DNA of 64,000 bases, taken from Stichopus chloronotus (lineage: Eukaryota > Echinodermata > Holothuroidea > Aspidochirotida > Stichopodidae). Position 1 is the stretch's first letter; each line of letters starts with the position of its first letter. The notes below the pieces were generated by a model that saw only the letters and a program-made list of their open reading frames with translations, did not search any database and was not told the DNA's origin. This document shows, piece by piece, positions 24,477 through 35,559 of the stretch. Where the stretch lies: NCBI GenBank assembly GCA_021234535.1, contig CM037836.1:23860769-23924768 (forward strand), written 5' to 3'. The translations under genes and the position numbers were made by a program.

Positions 24477-24709
24477 GTAATGACAATAGATTGCTAGTCC
24501 TTAGGGTAATTCAAACTGCACTAAAACTTTATGTTATGCTATTATGCTAGTTTTAATCACTGGAGCAGGATATACTGGGACATCACAGAGTATGTTACTA
24601 TCCTATTCGTGTGACTGTCGAAATGAAGTTGCCAACAACAGAAATTGTCTCCATTGGCAAGTTCTTTCCACGAGACAAGTGTTTCTTATACAAGTGCTAG
24701 GTATTGCAG

Positions 24710-24762
24710 CTGGTACCATGCAGTGGATGGCCTTTGACACACTGTGCACTAATTCCGAGGTG
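24710..24762 (+). CDS. candidate exon with kinase-like GTxxWMA motif
   Basis: The segment is bounded by GGTATTGCAG and a perfect GTAAGT donor. It reads GTMQWMAFDTLCTNSEV, phase 1 in and phase 0 out. GT-x-x-W-M-A is the core of the protein-kinase P+1 loop, where the next residues are normally P-E; here they are F-D. A divergent or dead kinase is possible, but no HRD or DFG segment was found upstream on this strand. GC is about 53%, far above the flanks. A larger frame (24544-24855) runs through it, but the splice sites argue for the short exon. Confidence 0.25.
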
Positions 24763-25137
24763 GTAAGTACAACATGGAAAATTCCTAAGAAGGAAAAGGC
24801 TTGTTCCATATTTACAAAAATATGTCAATCAGTCTGCACTGGGAGGAATGTGTAAAAAAAAAATCATTTTGTTGTGACTATGTATTTGTTGTGGCATCTT
24901 AAAACATCTTAACGAATTTATGAAGACTGTAGCAAACAAAGTAAGAAAGAAATGACCACAAAGATCAAATTTACTTTTGACTTACTATCATCCGATGACT
25001 GGCTTTTTTAGGTAATCTTCAGATTGGAAGTTAGGACATACTTTGCAGTGCTGTACCATGTACTTCACTCTTGATCACACGTGCAGCATAAAAGAGAACA
25101 ACCGATGGAATGATCCATTGTCAGGATGTTGTCAACT

Positions 25138-25264
25138 GATTTTGACATCAGAATAGCGTACATTCATGTACATACATACGCACATACATACGCACATACC
25201 TATGTATGTACGTATGTACGTACATACAAACATACTTGTTACTACATTATTCTGATGTCAAAAT
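25138..25264. repeat. cruciform-capable ACAT/GTAC tract with 17-bp inverted flanks
   Basis: ATTTTGACATCAGAATA (25139-25155) faces its exact reverse complement TATTCTGATGTCAAAAT (25248-25264). Between them lies CATACATACGCACATAC-type repeat that switches to GTATGTACGTATGTACG, so the centre is itself near-palindromic. The whole could extrude as a hairpin of about 127 bases. It may be a foldback micro-element. Confidence 0.8.
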
Positions 25265-25354
25265 GAGTTTGATAGCATCCTTGATCTACCAATGGTTTCA
25301 GTTCAAGGTACCAGCAACTGTATTTGCTTCTTGAAATATCTAGCATAAAATGTT

Positions 25355-25625
25355 TCTGGCCTTTAACCTTTGACCCCAAATGAACTTTGACCAACACAAA
25401 ATCAACACACTCAATGCAACATGTGAAACTATCATGTCAAATATGAGATTCATCCAAGTTTCTGTCCTTGAGATATTGTGTTAACAATGTTGTCACAATT
25501 TGACCTCTGGTGACCTCAAATGACATTTGACCTCTACAAAACACAATAGGGATCATCTAAACAAATTGAGATCTGTCATGATTGTCACTCTCGAGATACT
25601 GTGTTTACGAGCAAGCACCACATAC
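25355..25625. repeat. GACCT-rich dispersed repeat, two diverged units
   Basis: Two units of about 120 bp share TTTGACC..., ...AAATGA(A/C)NTTTGACC, CAACACAAAATC/CTACAAAACACAATA, and GAGATATTGTG/GAGATACTGTG. I recognise this style of TTTGACCCC/AAATGACCTTTGACC repeat as common in genomes of marine deuterostomes. That is recollection, not a search result. It is non-coding. Confidence 0.6.
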
Positions 25626-25718
25626 ACCCACCATCACAAACACTCATTGATTCCTTAAGGCATCAAAAACAGAGAGCTCTGCAAATTTGCTCTTACAACT
25701 GACACACGACTTCTCCAG

Positions 25719-25776
25719 CAAGAATTGCATTATGGGGAAAGGATGGTCTGACAAGGAAAGAAAGCTTAATTTCAAG
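25719..25776 (+). CDS. candidate small exon, plus strand
   Basis: Acceptor GACTTCTCCAG and donor TTCAAG/GTAACA bound 58 bases reading RIALWGKDGLTRKESLIS in phase 1 to 2. It joins in frame to the candidate last exon at 26323. It does not join in frame to 24710-24762, so another exon would be needed between them. A second open frame in the same place leaves the reading ambiguous. Confidence 0.18.
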
Positions 25777-26322
25777 GTAACACACATTCTGCCATCAAAA
25801 TTCATTTGGATCACATGTTTTCCAAAAATTAATACCCTTCACTCCCATTTGACAGAACATCAATTTTCAATGAGCATGTAAAGAGGTGGGAGAAATTAAT
25901 AAATGTAACTTATTAGGAGCAATATATAACTTTAATACTCTTCATATTGAAGATTCTAATTTTGCGAAAAAAGCCATGTTGCAGGAAATGTAATTTTAGA
26001 CCAAGTTATTCACATGAGGGATTATTTGCTCCGTTTCACCTCTACTAACTGTAGTAGATTGAATTTAACATCACCACAGTCGCATCAATCAATGACTAAT
26101 TGGCACACCTCAGAATAAAGCACACCAGCAAGAGGTATCACGTGTGCCAAAGTTGGCATTTATTCTTCCAACTTTGAAGTAGCCATAAAACAGGTTGCAT
26201 TATTTACAACAAGCTTCCACTATGAATCTCTATCTCCACACTTTTATATGCTAAAAATCAATTAAAATGGTTGCAAAAGTGCAATGACGTTTAAAACGTG
26301 CTTTTCTTGCTTTTCTCTGCAG

Positions 26323-26428
26323 CTTCTTTGATGATCAAAGAATTTGTACTTTGTGGCAATGTGACTGGGAGCTGGTTCTCTTTACTAGAACCAGGCAGTC
26401 TTTTCAAACGAATTTTCCCACCTTCTAG
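26323..26428 (+). CDS. candidate last exon, plus strand
   Basis: This follows one of the best acceptors in the window (TTTTCTTGCTTTTCTCTGCAG). In phase 2 it reads FFDDQRICTLWQCDWELVLF, then a short Arg/Gln-rich tail and TAG. The previous candidate (25719-25776) ends in the matching phase. No family was recognised. If real, it would end a short plus-strand gene spanning about 24.3-26.4 kb. Confidence 0.25.
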
Positions 26429-26429
26429 A

Positions 26430-27445
26430 ACTGTTCATTTTAGCATGACTTCAGGAGTCTGCACTCAAGTGCTTCTTTTTTTGGTAGTCAGTTGAGATGC
26501 ATGGCATGAATAATTTTCTGTTATCAACACCCAGTCAAACAAACAGAATCTACTGTTTTCAATGGTACTGCACTCACATAAATGTCAATTTCACTTTCAT
26601 GTTAGGCTCTAAGAAAGATGGGTCAAATTAGTAAAACACATGAACCAAGCAAATCTAAGCAATCTTCAAATGGAATAAACTTTGATATGTTGCTCCATAA
26701 ACAAACCTACGATATTCCATCTCTCCATCATACCACCTTCCAACCCTACATAATCAGTAACTAGAGCAACATTGGTGCAGAGGCTCATACCTCAACATCC
26801 TGAAGGTAACATTTATGAATCATTACGTCAAATCATAGGTACCACTGAGTATCATTATACCAAATCATCAACATTGTACAAGAGAATCTGAAGGACTGCA
26901 CAATTTTGAAAATTTCATAAACTAGAGTCCCAATTGTGCAGAAGTTTGATCTTTGTCAATAAATGGAAGTTGTGAAAACTTTGAGGGGTACTACCAAATA
27001 ACAATAAAAATAGCATCATTATTCACATCCAATAATTATGAAAACTGTCAATTTTCACTAATTATTTTCATTGGTTTGTACTGGCCGTGGGTATATGAAT
27101 TGTACTAATGTGGAAAAGTGAATGCATCACAGTTTTCCAAAACCAATTTAAATCATTAGCTACTCACTCATGGGTGGTTATTTACATGTGACTCATAATG
27201 GGGCCCTCTTAGTTGAACATTGATCAGTCACTAGAAACTTGACACAAAAGTGATATGTTTGTGAAGACTAACTGAAGTTCATGAAACAACTCCAAGTGTC
27301 CCTACAAGTCCATATACTCCCTTTAAGTCCATATACTAGTCAACATACCTGAGGGCAATACAGAGTTTCAGTTGGCATACCAACTGACACTGTCCAATTA
27401 CTCAACTATCATTCATGCATGATAGGGATATTTGAGATGTGTATG
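26430..27445. other. no gene; one isolated unit of the neighbouring tandem repeat
   Basis: The stretch at about 26800-26950 contains CATCAACATTGTACAAGAGAATCTG and AATTTCATAAA words in the same order as the tandem units at 27.45-28.09 kb, so it is a diverged single copy. The rest is AT-rich without structure. Confidence 0.5.
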
Positions 27446-27449
27446 ACAG

Positions 27450-28095
27450 TTTCAAGGGGCACTTTAACTGCAGAAGGAGAAGCACTTTGCAGAATTCCAT
27501 AAAATGGGCCATGCGGTCCTCATGGAACCATAGACTACAAATTCATGAACACCATAAGATAACCACTAGCAGAGTATCATTATGACAAAAAATCAACATT
27601 GCACAAGAGAAAATGTAGGGGAAGAACAACTTTGTAGAATTTCCTAAAATGGACCATAGGGTCCACACAGGACCTTAGACTGAAACTTTTTTGTACACCC
27701 CACATGAACCACCACCCAAGGATTATTTTGTCCAAGTTTAAATATAAATTCATTGATGCATACATAAGAAGCAACATTTCAAACAGAATTTCACATAATG
27801 GGCCACTGGGCCCACATGGAGTCTTGGACTAACAATTCCTGAACACCCTGAAGAGACCAATAACTGAGCATCATTGTGCCAAACCATCAACATTGTACAA
27901 TATAATCTGTAGGAGGAGAAGCATTTTGTAGAAATTCATAAAATGGGCCAAAGAGCCCACATCAGACCTTGGACCACAAATTCCTGAACACCCTAAATGG
28001 TCCAACACCCAAAAAATGTTGTGTCAAATTTTCATGCAAATGCATGAAAGCATGATGGAGGAGAAGCATTCTGAACAATTGTGAACAGATAGATA
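27450..28095. repeat. ~147-bp tandem repeat array, four to five copies
   Basis: The word AAAATGGGCCA or its variants recurs at about 27501, 27646, 27793 and 27940, giving a period of 145-148 bp. Each unit carries, in order, GAGAAGCA-TTTTGTAGAAATTC, the GGGCCA word, a GGTCCACAT-like word, ACAAATTCCTGAACACC and CATCAACATTGTACAA. A partial fifth copy starts near 28065. Frames within it are interrupted and non-coding. The array has the look of a small satellite or the internal tandem repeats of a non-autonomous DNA element. Confidence 0.8.
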
Positions 28096-28576
28096 GAGTG
28101 ACACCGCACCATTACAATAGCTCACACCAGCTAGCTGGTATGAGCTAAAAATTGCAAAAAGGAGAACTGCAATGTACTGTACTTTCAAGGGAAATATGGC
28201 ACTTTTTTAACAGAAAACATCCATATTATCAAAACCAACGTTTGTGGACGCAGAATGATAGATTATTCAAAATTAGGATGGACAGTAGCCTTCTTTTCAA
28301 GAAATAAGTTTCTCATGGGTAGAAACTCAGTTATTTGTTGCTCAACACCAATTTGTTCACCCAAACTTTTCAAAATTCAAATGATGCATCTTCCATTACT
28401 CATCACATGCATAATGTTTTGAGGAGATGAAGCTTTGGCAGATGTTTATTGATGAGACTGAATGGTTTAACAATGACTAAAGCTATTTCTTTTGTATGTC
28501 ATGCTGGTGTATTCTAAACGCCCTATTTCCCTTTAATATCAAGGTTTGTAAGTTTTTCCCAAAAAATATGAGGTAC

Positions 28577-28676
28577 CTTTCAGGAACAACAAACAAATCC
28601 CAGTACTGATACTCTTCTAGATAACCTCTTTTAGTGTTATTGTGTACCAATGTATCAAATATTCCACTCAGGACAA
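28577..28676 (-). CDS. candidate exon of minus-strand gene (28.6-42.7 kb group)
   Basis: Acceptor TTGTTTTCTCCTCGTTAG and donor GAAAG/GTACCT bound 100 bases reading VLSGIFDTLVHNNTKRGYLE then EYQYWDLFVVPE. Phase is 1 to 2. An internal acceptor after CCTGAG would allow phase 2 entry and an in-frame join to 29546-29695. It contains an N-x-T sequon (HNNTK), which fits an extracellular protein. No family was identified. GC is not clearly elevated. Confidence 0.25.
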
Positions 28677-29545
28677 CTAACGAGGAGAAAACAAGCACAG
28701 CTTTTTGACACTGAGAGCTGCAGTAAGAGACTGACTTTCAGGTACTAGCAGAAACTCCAATCATGACATTAGTGGTAACCGTACCACCTTCTTGCTCCCC
28801 CCCCCCCCCCCGCTCTCTCAGTCTCAATGTAACTCTAGATCTACATTGAAACTAATGGACCGTAATCAGTTTCATGACCAGAACTACCACATTCAGATGG
28901 AAGACCGTGACTCAATGTTTGGACCAAATATACACAAAAGACACCCACAGTAAATGGACAAATGCATGGACACAAACCTGACAAATTGTCCACCACGGTA
29001 AATATTTCACGCACCTGCATGGTCACTGATATCAATCCTGGGTCCCGTACATGGTTTGAATCACTTAGGAGATCAGTAAGCAGAAGGATTTAATTTTTTA
29101 GCTACTTCTCGGAAAAATACTTTACCTTTGTTGATGGAGGACTTCTCAACTCAATAAGAGCTCAATCAAATGGGTGCAACAACTCTTTAGAATAAGTACA
29201 ATAATGAATGCATGACTGGCCATGATAGTGAGGCTCTAAAAGACATAACAGCAACATGGCATTTAAATCTTCTGTTTTGAGTTTAGTCAAATTTTGCCAC
29301 CACCCCCCAAAAAAATCACCTGATTAATCTACAGTGCTACAATCTATTCATGGTAGATAAAATGGTACCGCAGACATTCTAAAGACCAAATTGATCTTCA
29401 AATTATTTAAATTCCTGAACAGTGTTCCTGTGACAAGGTCATAAGACTACTGAAACTGTCTCAGTGAAAAGATTAACACGCTTAGAAAGACAATTTGTGA
29501 CTTACATTTGTGAAAATAGACTTGTAGACTTTTTAGAGGCCTTAC

Positions 29546-29695
29546 CAGGAAAAAAAAAACATTGGCTCAACAAAGTCAACGTCACTAGTTATAGTAGATG
29601 ACAGTTTGTAAAATAATTCCCTCCTCTCATGTAAATACATGTTCAGCAGCTGAAAAGTTTCAAAGATGTTCTCCTTTGGAGGTTGGTGACAATTA
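29546..29695 (-). CDS. candidate exon of minus-strand gene
   Basis: A long pyrimidine tract (TCTTTTGCTCCTTTCATGTGCAAG) leads into 150 bases reading NCHQPPKENIFETFQLLNMY then LHERRELFYKLSSTITSDVD, with donor TTCCTG/GTAAGG. Phase is 2 to 2. It joins 30416-30571 in frame only if that exon uses its later donor (ACAG/GTGAAA). The sequence is protein-like but unrecognised. Confidence 0.25.
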
Positions 29696-29989
29696 CTTGC
29701 ACATGAAAGGAGCAAAAGAGTAATCATAACAAAGTGAACACAGAAGACAGGACCAGACCATGTCAGAAAATGCAAGCAGAATCTGACCGAGCAGACTGGG
29801 CTTTAAAGGAAAACCATTGTACAGCCTTCCAAATAGTCCTGATTATTCAAGTATAGTTTTTCAAGTAAGAAGACACCATTAGGTAGTACAATCAATTCAT
29901 GTCCAAGAAAATATGAAGTTTTTATGAATATACTTTTTATTCACCTGCAAGTCCTCATGTTGTTGTGAAATTACATGATTGTGACATCA

Positions 29990-30050
29990 CACATGCACCT
30001 GCACATATCACGTAGTATGAAAGGTGCATGTGATACGTCATACATTTCCA
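29990..30050. repeat. short imperfect hairpin
   Basis: TCACACATGCACCT near 29988 faces AGGTGCATGTGATA near 30025 across about 23 bases that include CATATCACGTAGTATG. The dyad is 13 of 14 bases. It could be a chance palindrome or a regulatory dyad. It interrupts an otherwise peptide-like minus frame (29955-30185). Confidence 0.45.
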
Positions 30051-30415
30051 AAACGGCGATATGCTGAACGACAACGGCAGAAAGTTTGATGTTATATTTA
30101 GAGAGAAGTAAATGACAGTAACACCATTACTGTCTTTACTGTTTGTAAATAAATTTACATTAACCATAGGTTGAGATGGCAACACCTGCTACATTTTCTC
30201 TTTAAAGAATGAATGCTCCATTTAAAAGGAAATAAACACCAATGGCACCAGGGAGGTGCAACTGAGAAAGAGATACAATATAAACTCCTTCCTTTAGAGT
30301 AGTATACTTTCTGTCAAAATCAGTCTTTTGTTCACCATTTACAGATTCAATGGGCTCAAGAGGTATTAGGAACTTAATGTAAAAGGTCCATTTCACCTGT
30401 TCCGCTGAGAATTAC

Positions 30416-30571
30416 CGATAGGAAAATTTTGCCCGTAGCTGTAACATTGCCAGTCGTACTCTTGAAAATAAGTTTCAACTTCCAACGTGTTCCAATGCCT
30501 ATCACAGTCGGAAAATTTGATGTTGTCTGACTTGTTGAACATGGATACACCTTCTGAAATCTTGCAAAAGT
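30416..30571 (-). CDS. candidate Cys-containing exon of minus-strand gene
   Basis: Acceptor TTTTATCAGTTTTTGCAG is followed by FCKISEGVSMFNKSDNIKFS then DCDRHWNTLEVETYFQEYDW and QCYSYGQNFPIG, ending at donor ATCG/GTAATT (phase 1 to 1). A second donor (AACAG/GTGAAA) lies 18 bases further on. Three Cys, several aromatic residues and one N-x-S site (FNKSD) fit an extracellular domain. Of the segments in this group it looks most like conserved protein, but I cannot name a family. Confidence 0.35.
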
Positions 30572-30574
30572 CTG

Positions 30575-33500
30575 CAAAAACTGATAAAATGGATAGTCTT
30601 CTTACCGCTTTCATATACGTCAAAAAGTCTATGCCTTATTCCTATAAATCAGTATGTCTTAGTTCAAAGGAGATAACCAGTTGTTTTGATTTGTGAGACA
30701 GCGGTTCTGACTTAACTGTCAGCAACAAACCTCTGTTCCACCCAATCCTTTGCAAAGGGCATAAGCAGGTGTGAATGAAGATTACTTTGGATACTGGAAA
30801 TAGGATACATCACATAAAAGTTGTAAAAACTGTGCTCTAATCTGTTCACCTCCTTTTATGAATTGAAACTTATCACATTGGAAGAAAGTCTGATAGGAAA
30901 AGCATAAATTAAACCTCCTGTTGCATCTCCTTCTCAATTTCACCTCCCTGATCACAGAGGAGAAGGAAGGTGGCAGACTTTTGTACTAGATTGACTGTCT
31001 GGATAACATATTAGACAGTTGAATGATTTCAATAGGCATGACTTGCTGACCAGAAATTTCAGCCGAGGAATTTTAAAGGTGCAGATCGAACACACCCGAG
31101 TCATAATTACTTTCTTTCTGGAATAACATTAAACCTGACAGAGACATACCTGTCTCTATGTGCACAATGTTTGATAGTAACTCTGAGACACATTATTTCC
31201 ACCAAAACGAGCATTTTGCACCTCTGCATGTTCTTCGATGATCACATCATAGGGATATAGTCTGGGGAATTACGGAACAATGGTGACCGGATACACACAC
31301 GAACGATTGCCAGTCGCTAGATCATAGTCAATATGATAAAATGGATATGGCATACCAGGTGACAAACTAAGCATTGTAAATTTCATGCAACAAAACGTAC
31401 ACTGCCGCTCTGCATACACTGCAACTACTATATTATAGGGACACATCGACCAAACCTTTCTGAACCTGCAAAGTACATTAGACTATGGGGGACCCTCACC
31501 CTCAGGAGACTGCCAAAATTTATCATAGAACAGTTACTTAGTAATAGGTATTGACAAATCTGGCAGATCCAATGTGTAGAAGGTGCACATTTTAGAGAAA
31601 CATGAGAAAATGGAACCACTTCAGAGTAAATGTTTTCTGACAGATAAAATTCACGTTTTGGTAGGTTACAAAATTTTCAGCCAATCAGAGACTGATATAT
31701 TCTTATATCTGATGTAGGCATTGCTTTTTCAATGATGAAAGTAAAGGGTTTTCGTGAGAAATGATGTGTTTGTCAATATTACTGGGATTTCTGGCAACAC
31801 TAGACGGCCATTTCGGCTGTGGGGGATGGAAGGGATTCTTGATCTTTGGAAGAATGATGAACTGGGCTGTTTGCTTGCTCAATGATTAGGTCTCAGCAGA
31901 CTAGCAGAGTAATCTCATAACATAAAATGATTGCATGCATCTAGATACAAACTCTGTTTTTTGAGGGACCCCCAAAAAGGCCCCCCTCTGAAGGGTCTAG
32001 AACAACTTCTACATGCATCACCTACAGTACCTTCAAATGACAGTTAAATAGAAGCAAATAACTGAAAACAGAGAGATGGGGGTTTATTGAGAACCTGGGA
32101 GACAACACTGTCTTAACGTCTCATACTGTACTTTTTCTTCTTTGATGTTCTTCTCACATTTTTCAACTTTGGCATACCCAAGATGCTTCCTATTTTCATG
32201 ACTATATTTAGATAAAGCTTCACCCTTTGTTACATTTAGAAAAACTTGTAGACACACACACTGATCACCACCACGGTAAAGTACAAGTTTGTTTCAGTGA
32301 ACTCTGGTTTACCATCAATCCAGGAGGAAAAGGAAAGAAAAACAGACACATACCATGCCAGACATATCAGAGATATATTACTGAAATAAAAAAAAAAAAT
32401 GTCTCAACAGCACAAAACTTAACCAAAATGCTGTATGTAGATGTTTTGAGATTAATGGGCGAGGGCTTCTGTGATCAACACAGTCTGCAAGAATGTAAGC
32501 AGGACAAGGGGATCGATGATGAAATAAATTCCTCTTGGTAGAGACATCTACAATGGCTGAAGGAGCCCAAAAGGAACCATTAAAAGGTACTTGAAAACAA
32601 ACAACAGTAGAGCAATGGAGTGTAAAAATGTCAAGTCCTCTGGAAGAAACGAAAACACGTATGACATCCAATTCTGTGAAAAGCTCTGCTGGGACACACA
32701 CACAAAATGATTAATGTAGACCTGTTTATCTGACATGGACACAGCTACTGTAATTTCTTTTGTTCTGTGTGCTGGCCATCAAAGACCTGCTGTACCAGTT
32801 TTAATTATTGCATGATGTAGATAAGAAAGTTTGTAATTATCGGACAACCACCTTAAGGATGAAGGGCAGTTGGATAGCTGGGTACAAAAGTAAGCATGCA
32901 AAGAAGGTCACTTGCAGTGCTTTGCGATGAGGCATGTCTTACATTATATACAAAGCAGTCGATTAATCAATCTCTGATTAAAAAAATTTCCTTCTGTCAA
33001 GGTTGCTAATGACCTCAAGGCTTTGCAAATCACACCTTGCCTGTACAGTACCTCTATGGTGGGCACCCCTACATGGCTGCGATCCAGAGGAGCATGCATA
33101 ATGGTCACATATTCCTTTAACAGGGCCAAAAACTTGATGCACTTGATATTCACGGCCACTGGTCCACTCACTTCACACTGCACATGGTACCAAGGAGCAC
33201 AAGGAGCAAGTCCAGTTACATGTTTGTTCACAGTATTTCTCTTTTACTTTAATTACAAACCCTGATTTAACCTTTAAAACTGAAGGTAGCGTAGGATTTC
33301 TGCGGAATTGAAAGGAATTTCTCTCCAAAGCCAGAGGATGTTAGTTCATCATAGCAAGCAGCTGGACGAAAAGAACTTGTCCACTACACAGGATACGAAT
33401 CACCCTGCAATGCATCCTACACACTTGAGCAGATGTCTCTGTAAAACTGTTGGCATCTTGAAGTGCACATCGACCGATATCAATATTGGAACCAACTACT

Positions 33501-34115
33501 TGATTCTGTGTTAGGTGTGTCTATTTCAATAGTATAGCCATAAGCCAAATGTGGCAGTGACATTGTAAAGTGGATTTACATTATATGATATGTGATTTAT
33601 GAATATTCAGACTATAAAGTGGTTCAATGTCACATGAGATAGGACTAGGCAAGCCGCCTGTGTAGTTGCAGATGTTGAGTCGAGGGCATGTGTCCTGCTA
33701 CTCTTTTTTCTTGGTTAGTTTGAAGCTATTAGGAGTAAGGCTTATTGATAGGCAAAGTGAAATGTTGTTATGTTGTACACAATGCATTGGCATAGGAAGT
33801 CAAGTGAGGCACAGCTGTTTTCTTCTGTATGAGCGTTAGTTACTGCACTACGAGCAGAGACTGCTTAAACTCCATCAAGATTTCTACCTAGCTTTACCGT
33901 CGCTGTTGTACGGTACAACATGTGAAAGTCGACCAGGCGTATTTACACATGGCAATTTATAGCACACATTAACATACTGGGCAAAATCGTGTCAATTGAC
34001 TGATAGGAGCCACGATTGGTATAGGTGGCGGACTGACCTATTGATTATTGGACTAGCTATCCAATTTTCTGTACTATAACTATTGTGTGCCGAGTAAAGG
34101 AACTCCAGAGGACTT
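30575..34115. other. no firmly supportable gene; one MITE-arm copy
   Basis: 31275-31335 repeats the arm core of the element at 1115-1370 (GGTGACCGGATACACACACG, then GATTGCCAGTCGCTAGATCA). The minus strand at 32.95-33.23 kb is open for 95 codons, with an acceptor (TGGTACCATGTGCAG) before CEVSGPVAVNIKCIKFLALL and a possible donor after PTIE. It is open on the plus strand too, and I did not accept it as an exon. Confidence 0.4.
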
Positions 34116-34117
34116 AC

Positions 34118-34387
34118 TGGAAGTGATTCCGTGTAGTGGCCCCATGAGGTCACAATATTTGTGGTGAAGGGGGCAGGGGCAACAGACCGTAGCCTGAACT
34201 GGTCGCCTGGAAAGGACTTGTCCTACACCAAGGAGAGACTCATATTTTTCCATTTGTAACGTCGTTCCATTGGCGGCAACTTCTGTGTTATACGGAGCAT
34301 CTCGACACCACCCACTTAGTTTCCTCCGGCCGAAGTCCAGAGGTCCAGATGATACCCCCTTGTACCTTTGGTATTCAGTCGGTCTGA
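34118..34387 (-). CDS. candidate GC-rich exon of minus-strand gene
   Basis: This frame is stop-free from a weak acceptor (AAATGTGAAAG) to a strong donor (TTCCA/GTAAGT), 270 bases, phase 1 to 1. It reads RPTEYQRYKGVSSGPLDFGR, later WCRDAPYNTEVAANGTTLQM, and VCCPCPLHHKYCDLMG. GC is about 50% with several CpGs. Five of its Cys are clustered and there is one N-x-T site (ANGTT), as in secreted proteins. It joins in frame to 35047-35180. The other strand also has partly open frames here, so a GC-rich non-coding or transposon-derived stretch is the main alternative. Confidence 0.3.
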
Positions 34388-35046
34388 CTTTCACATTTCA
34401 TCAGAACCACTGCTTCTGGAATCACTGTTTATACTTTTAACTATCCGTAGATCAGAGCAATGAGAAGACATCGTACAGTATATATTTATTTAATGTATTG
34501 AACTGCAGGGAACGAAGATGTAAAGTTTCATTTGTATGCTGTATAGAAACCAGATTGTAAACTGATATTAATTCTCTCGTATACCGTTATACCTATAACT
34601 GTAAGCCTTAAAGGGTGGAAGAACGCCAATCCATCATGAATTAACCCTTGTGCACAAGAATCCAGGGAATCATTTTTCTTTATGTTTCTCTATATCAATT
34701 TACTGATCCTTCATTTCTTATTTTGATGTTCTTTTGTAATTATTAAGGTTTTTTTTCCCACCCATCTCCTGTGTTTTGAGTTTATAGTTTGTCAGAGTTC
34801 ACCCAAGGCGACCACGCCACTAGTCCCATCCTTGGTGACACTAGACGTGAGGAAAACAGTCCTCTACAGTAGGAGTCAAATGGATCTACATCACATCCCT
34901 CTGTAGAAAGCTTGTTTGTAACTTCAACAACAGGAAGTATTGTTTAAGGGGTCAGTGAATGTCAAAGCAGTGGCATCAGTGGCAAAAAAAATCAGTGTAA
35001 GCATGTAGATTAGAGACAAACACAGGTGATGAGGAATTGCTCCTAC

Positions 35047-35180
35047 CTGAGCAATCAGAACAGTCTGAGAAAAGGCTCTGGTACCACAATTTCACCCTCG
35101 ATGGGCTAAATGGATGTGGTGAACATTGAGGACCCATTTCTCTAAGTGAGAGATTAGAATTAAAGTCATCTCTGGCATCC
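35047..35180 (-). CDS. candidate exon of minus-strand gene
   Basis: Entered after TTTCCGAAG (modest acceptor), it reads DARDDFNSNLSLREMGPQCS then PHPFSPSRVKLWYQSLFSDC, to donor GCTCAG/GTAGGA. Phase is 2 to 1. It joins 38620-38786 (ending phase 2, restoring a Trp codon) and 34118-34387 in frame. An N-x-S sequon (NLS) and three Cys are present. The overlapping plus strand at 35141-35346 is also stop-free and reads a charged peptide (RSDRRDEWNTYRYDIRRNID), so the strand is not settled. Confidence 0.25.
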
Positions 35181-35510
35181 CTTCGGAAACACGTTCCGAC
35201 CGACGAGATGAATGGAACACCTACAGGTACGACATTCGTAGGAACATTGATCACAGGGATGAGGAGAAAACAGCAAAAAATTTCCCAGAGATGTCAAAAC
35301 AAGATGCATCAAGTCGGAACAGAAAGGAGTGCTTTGATGTCTATTAACTTCACGAAAACCAAATCTGTCATCTCTCTGAGGATTGGTTGGCCTACACTCA
35401 ATCCTTTTCTCACGGATGGAACTTAATTTCATTCGTAAAATCTCAACGAATTCACCAGAGTCTGAATCAAGTTAAAAACACCACGAAAACAGCTGCGTCT
35501 TCATCTCTCT

Positions 35511-35556
35511 TGCGATTAAATCCCATATCTGACTGCGATTAAATCCCATATCTGAC
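35511..35556. repeat. exact 23-bp tandem duplication
   Basis: TGCGATTAAATCCCATATCT followed by GAC occurs twice back to back without change. This suggests a recent slippage or repair event. No function is evident. Confidence 0.9.
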
Positions 35557-35559
35557 AGT

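Noticed and set aside
29955..30185. 76-codon minus frame (MVNVNLFTNSKDSNGVTVIY...)
   Set aside because: Looks protein-like, but the entry phase does not match either neighbour, the donor is weak and a hairpin lies within it.
32944..33231. 95-codon minus frame (SGPVAVNIKCIKFLALLKEY...)
   Set aside because: The opposite strand is open over the same interval. Splice boundaries are ambiguous and the phase does not fit the neighbouring candidates.
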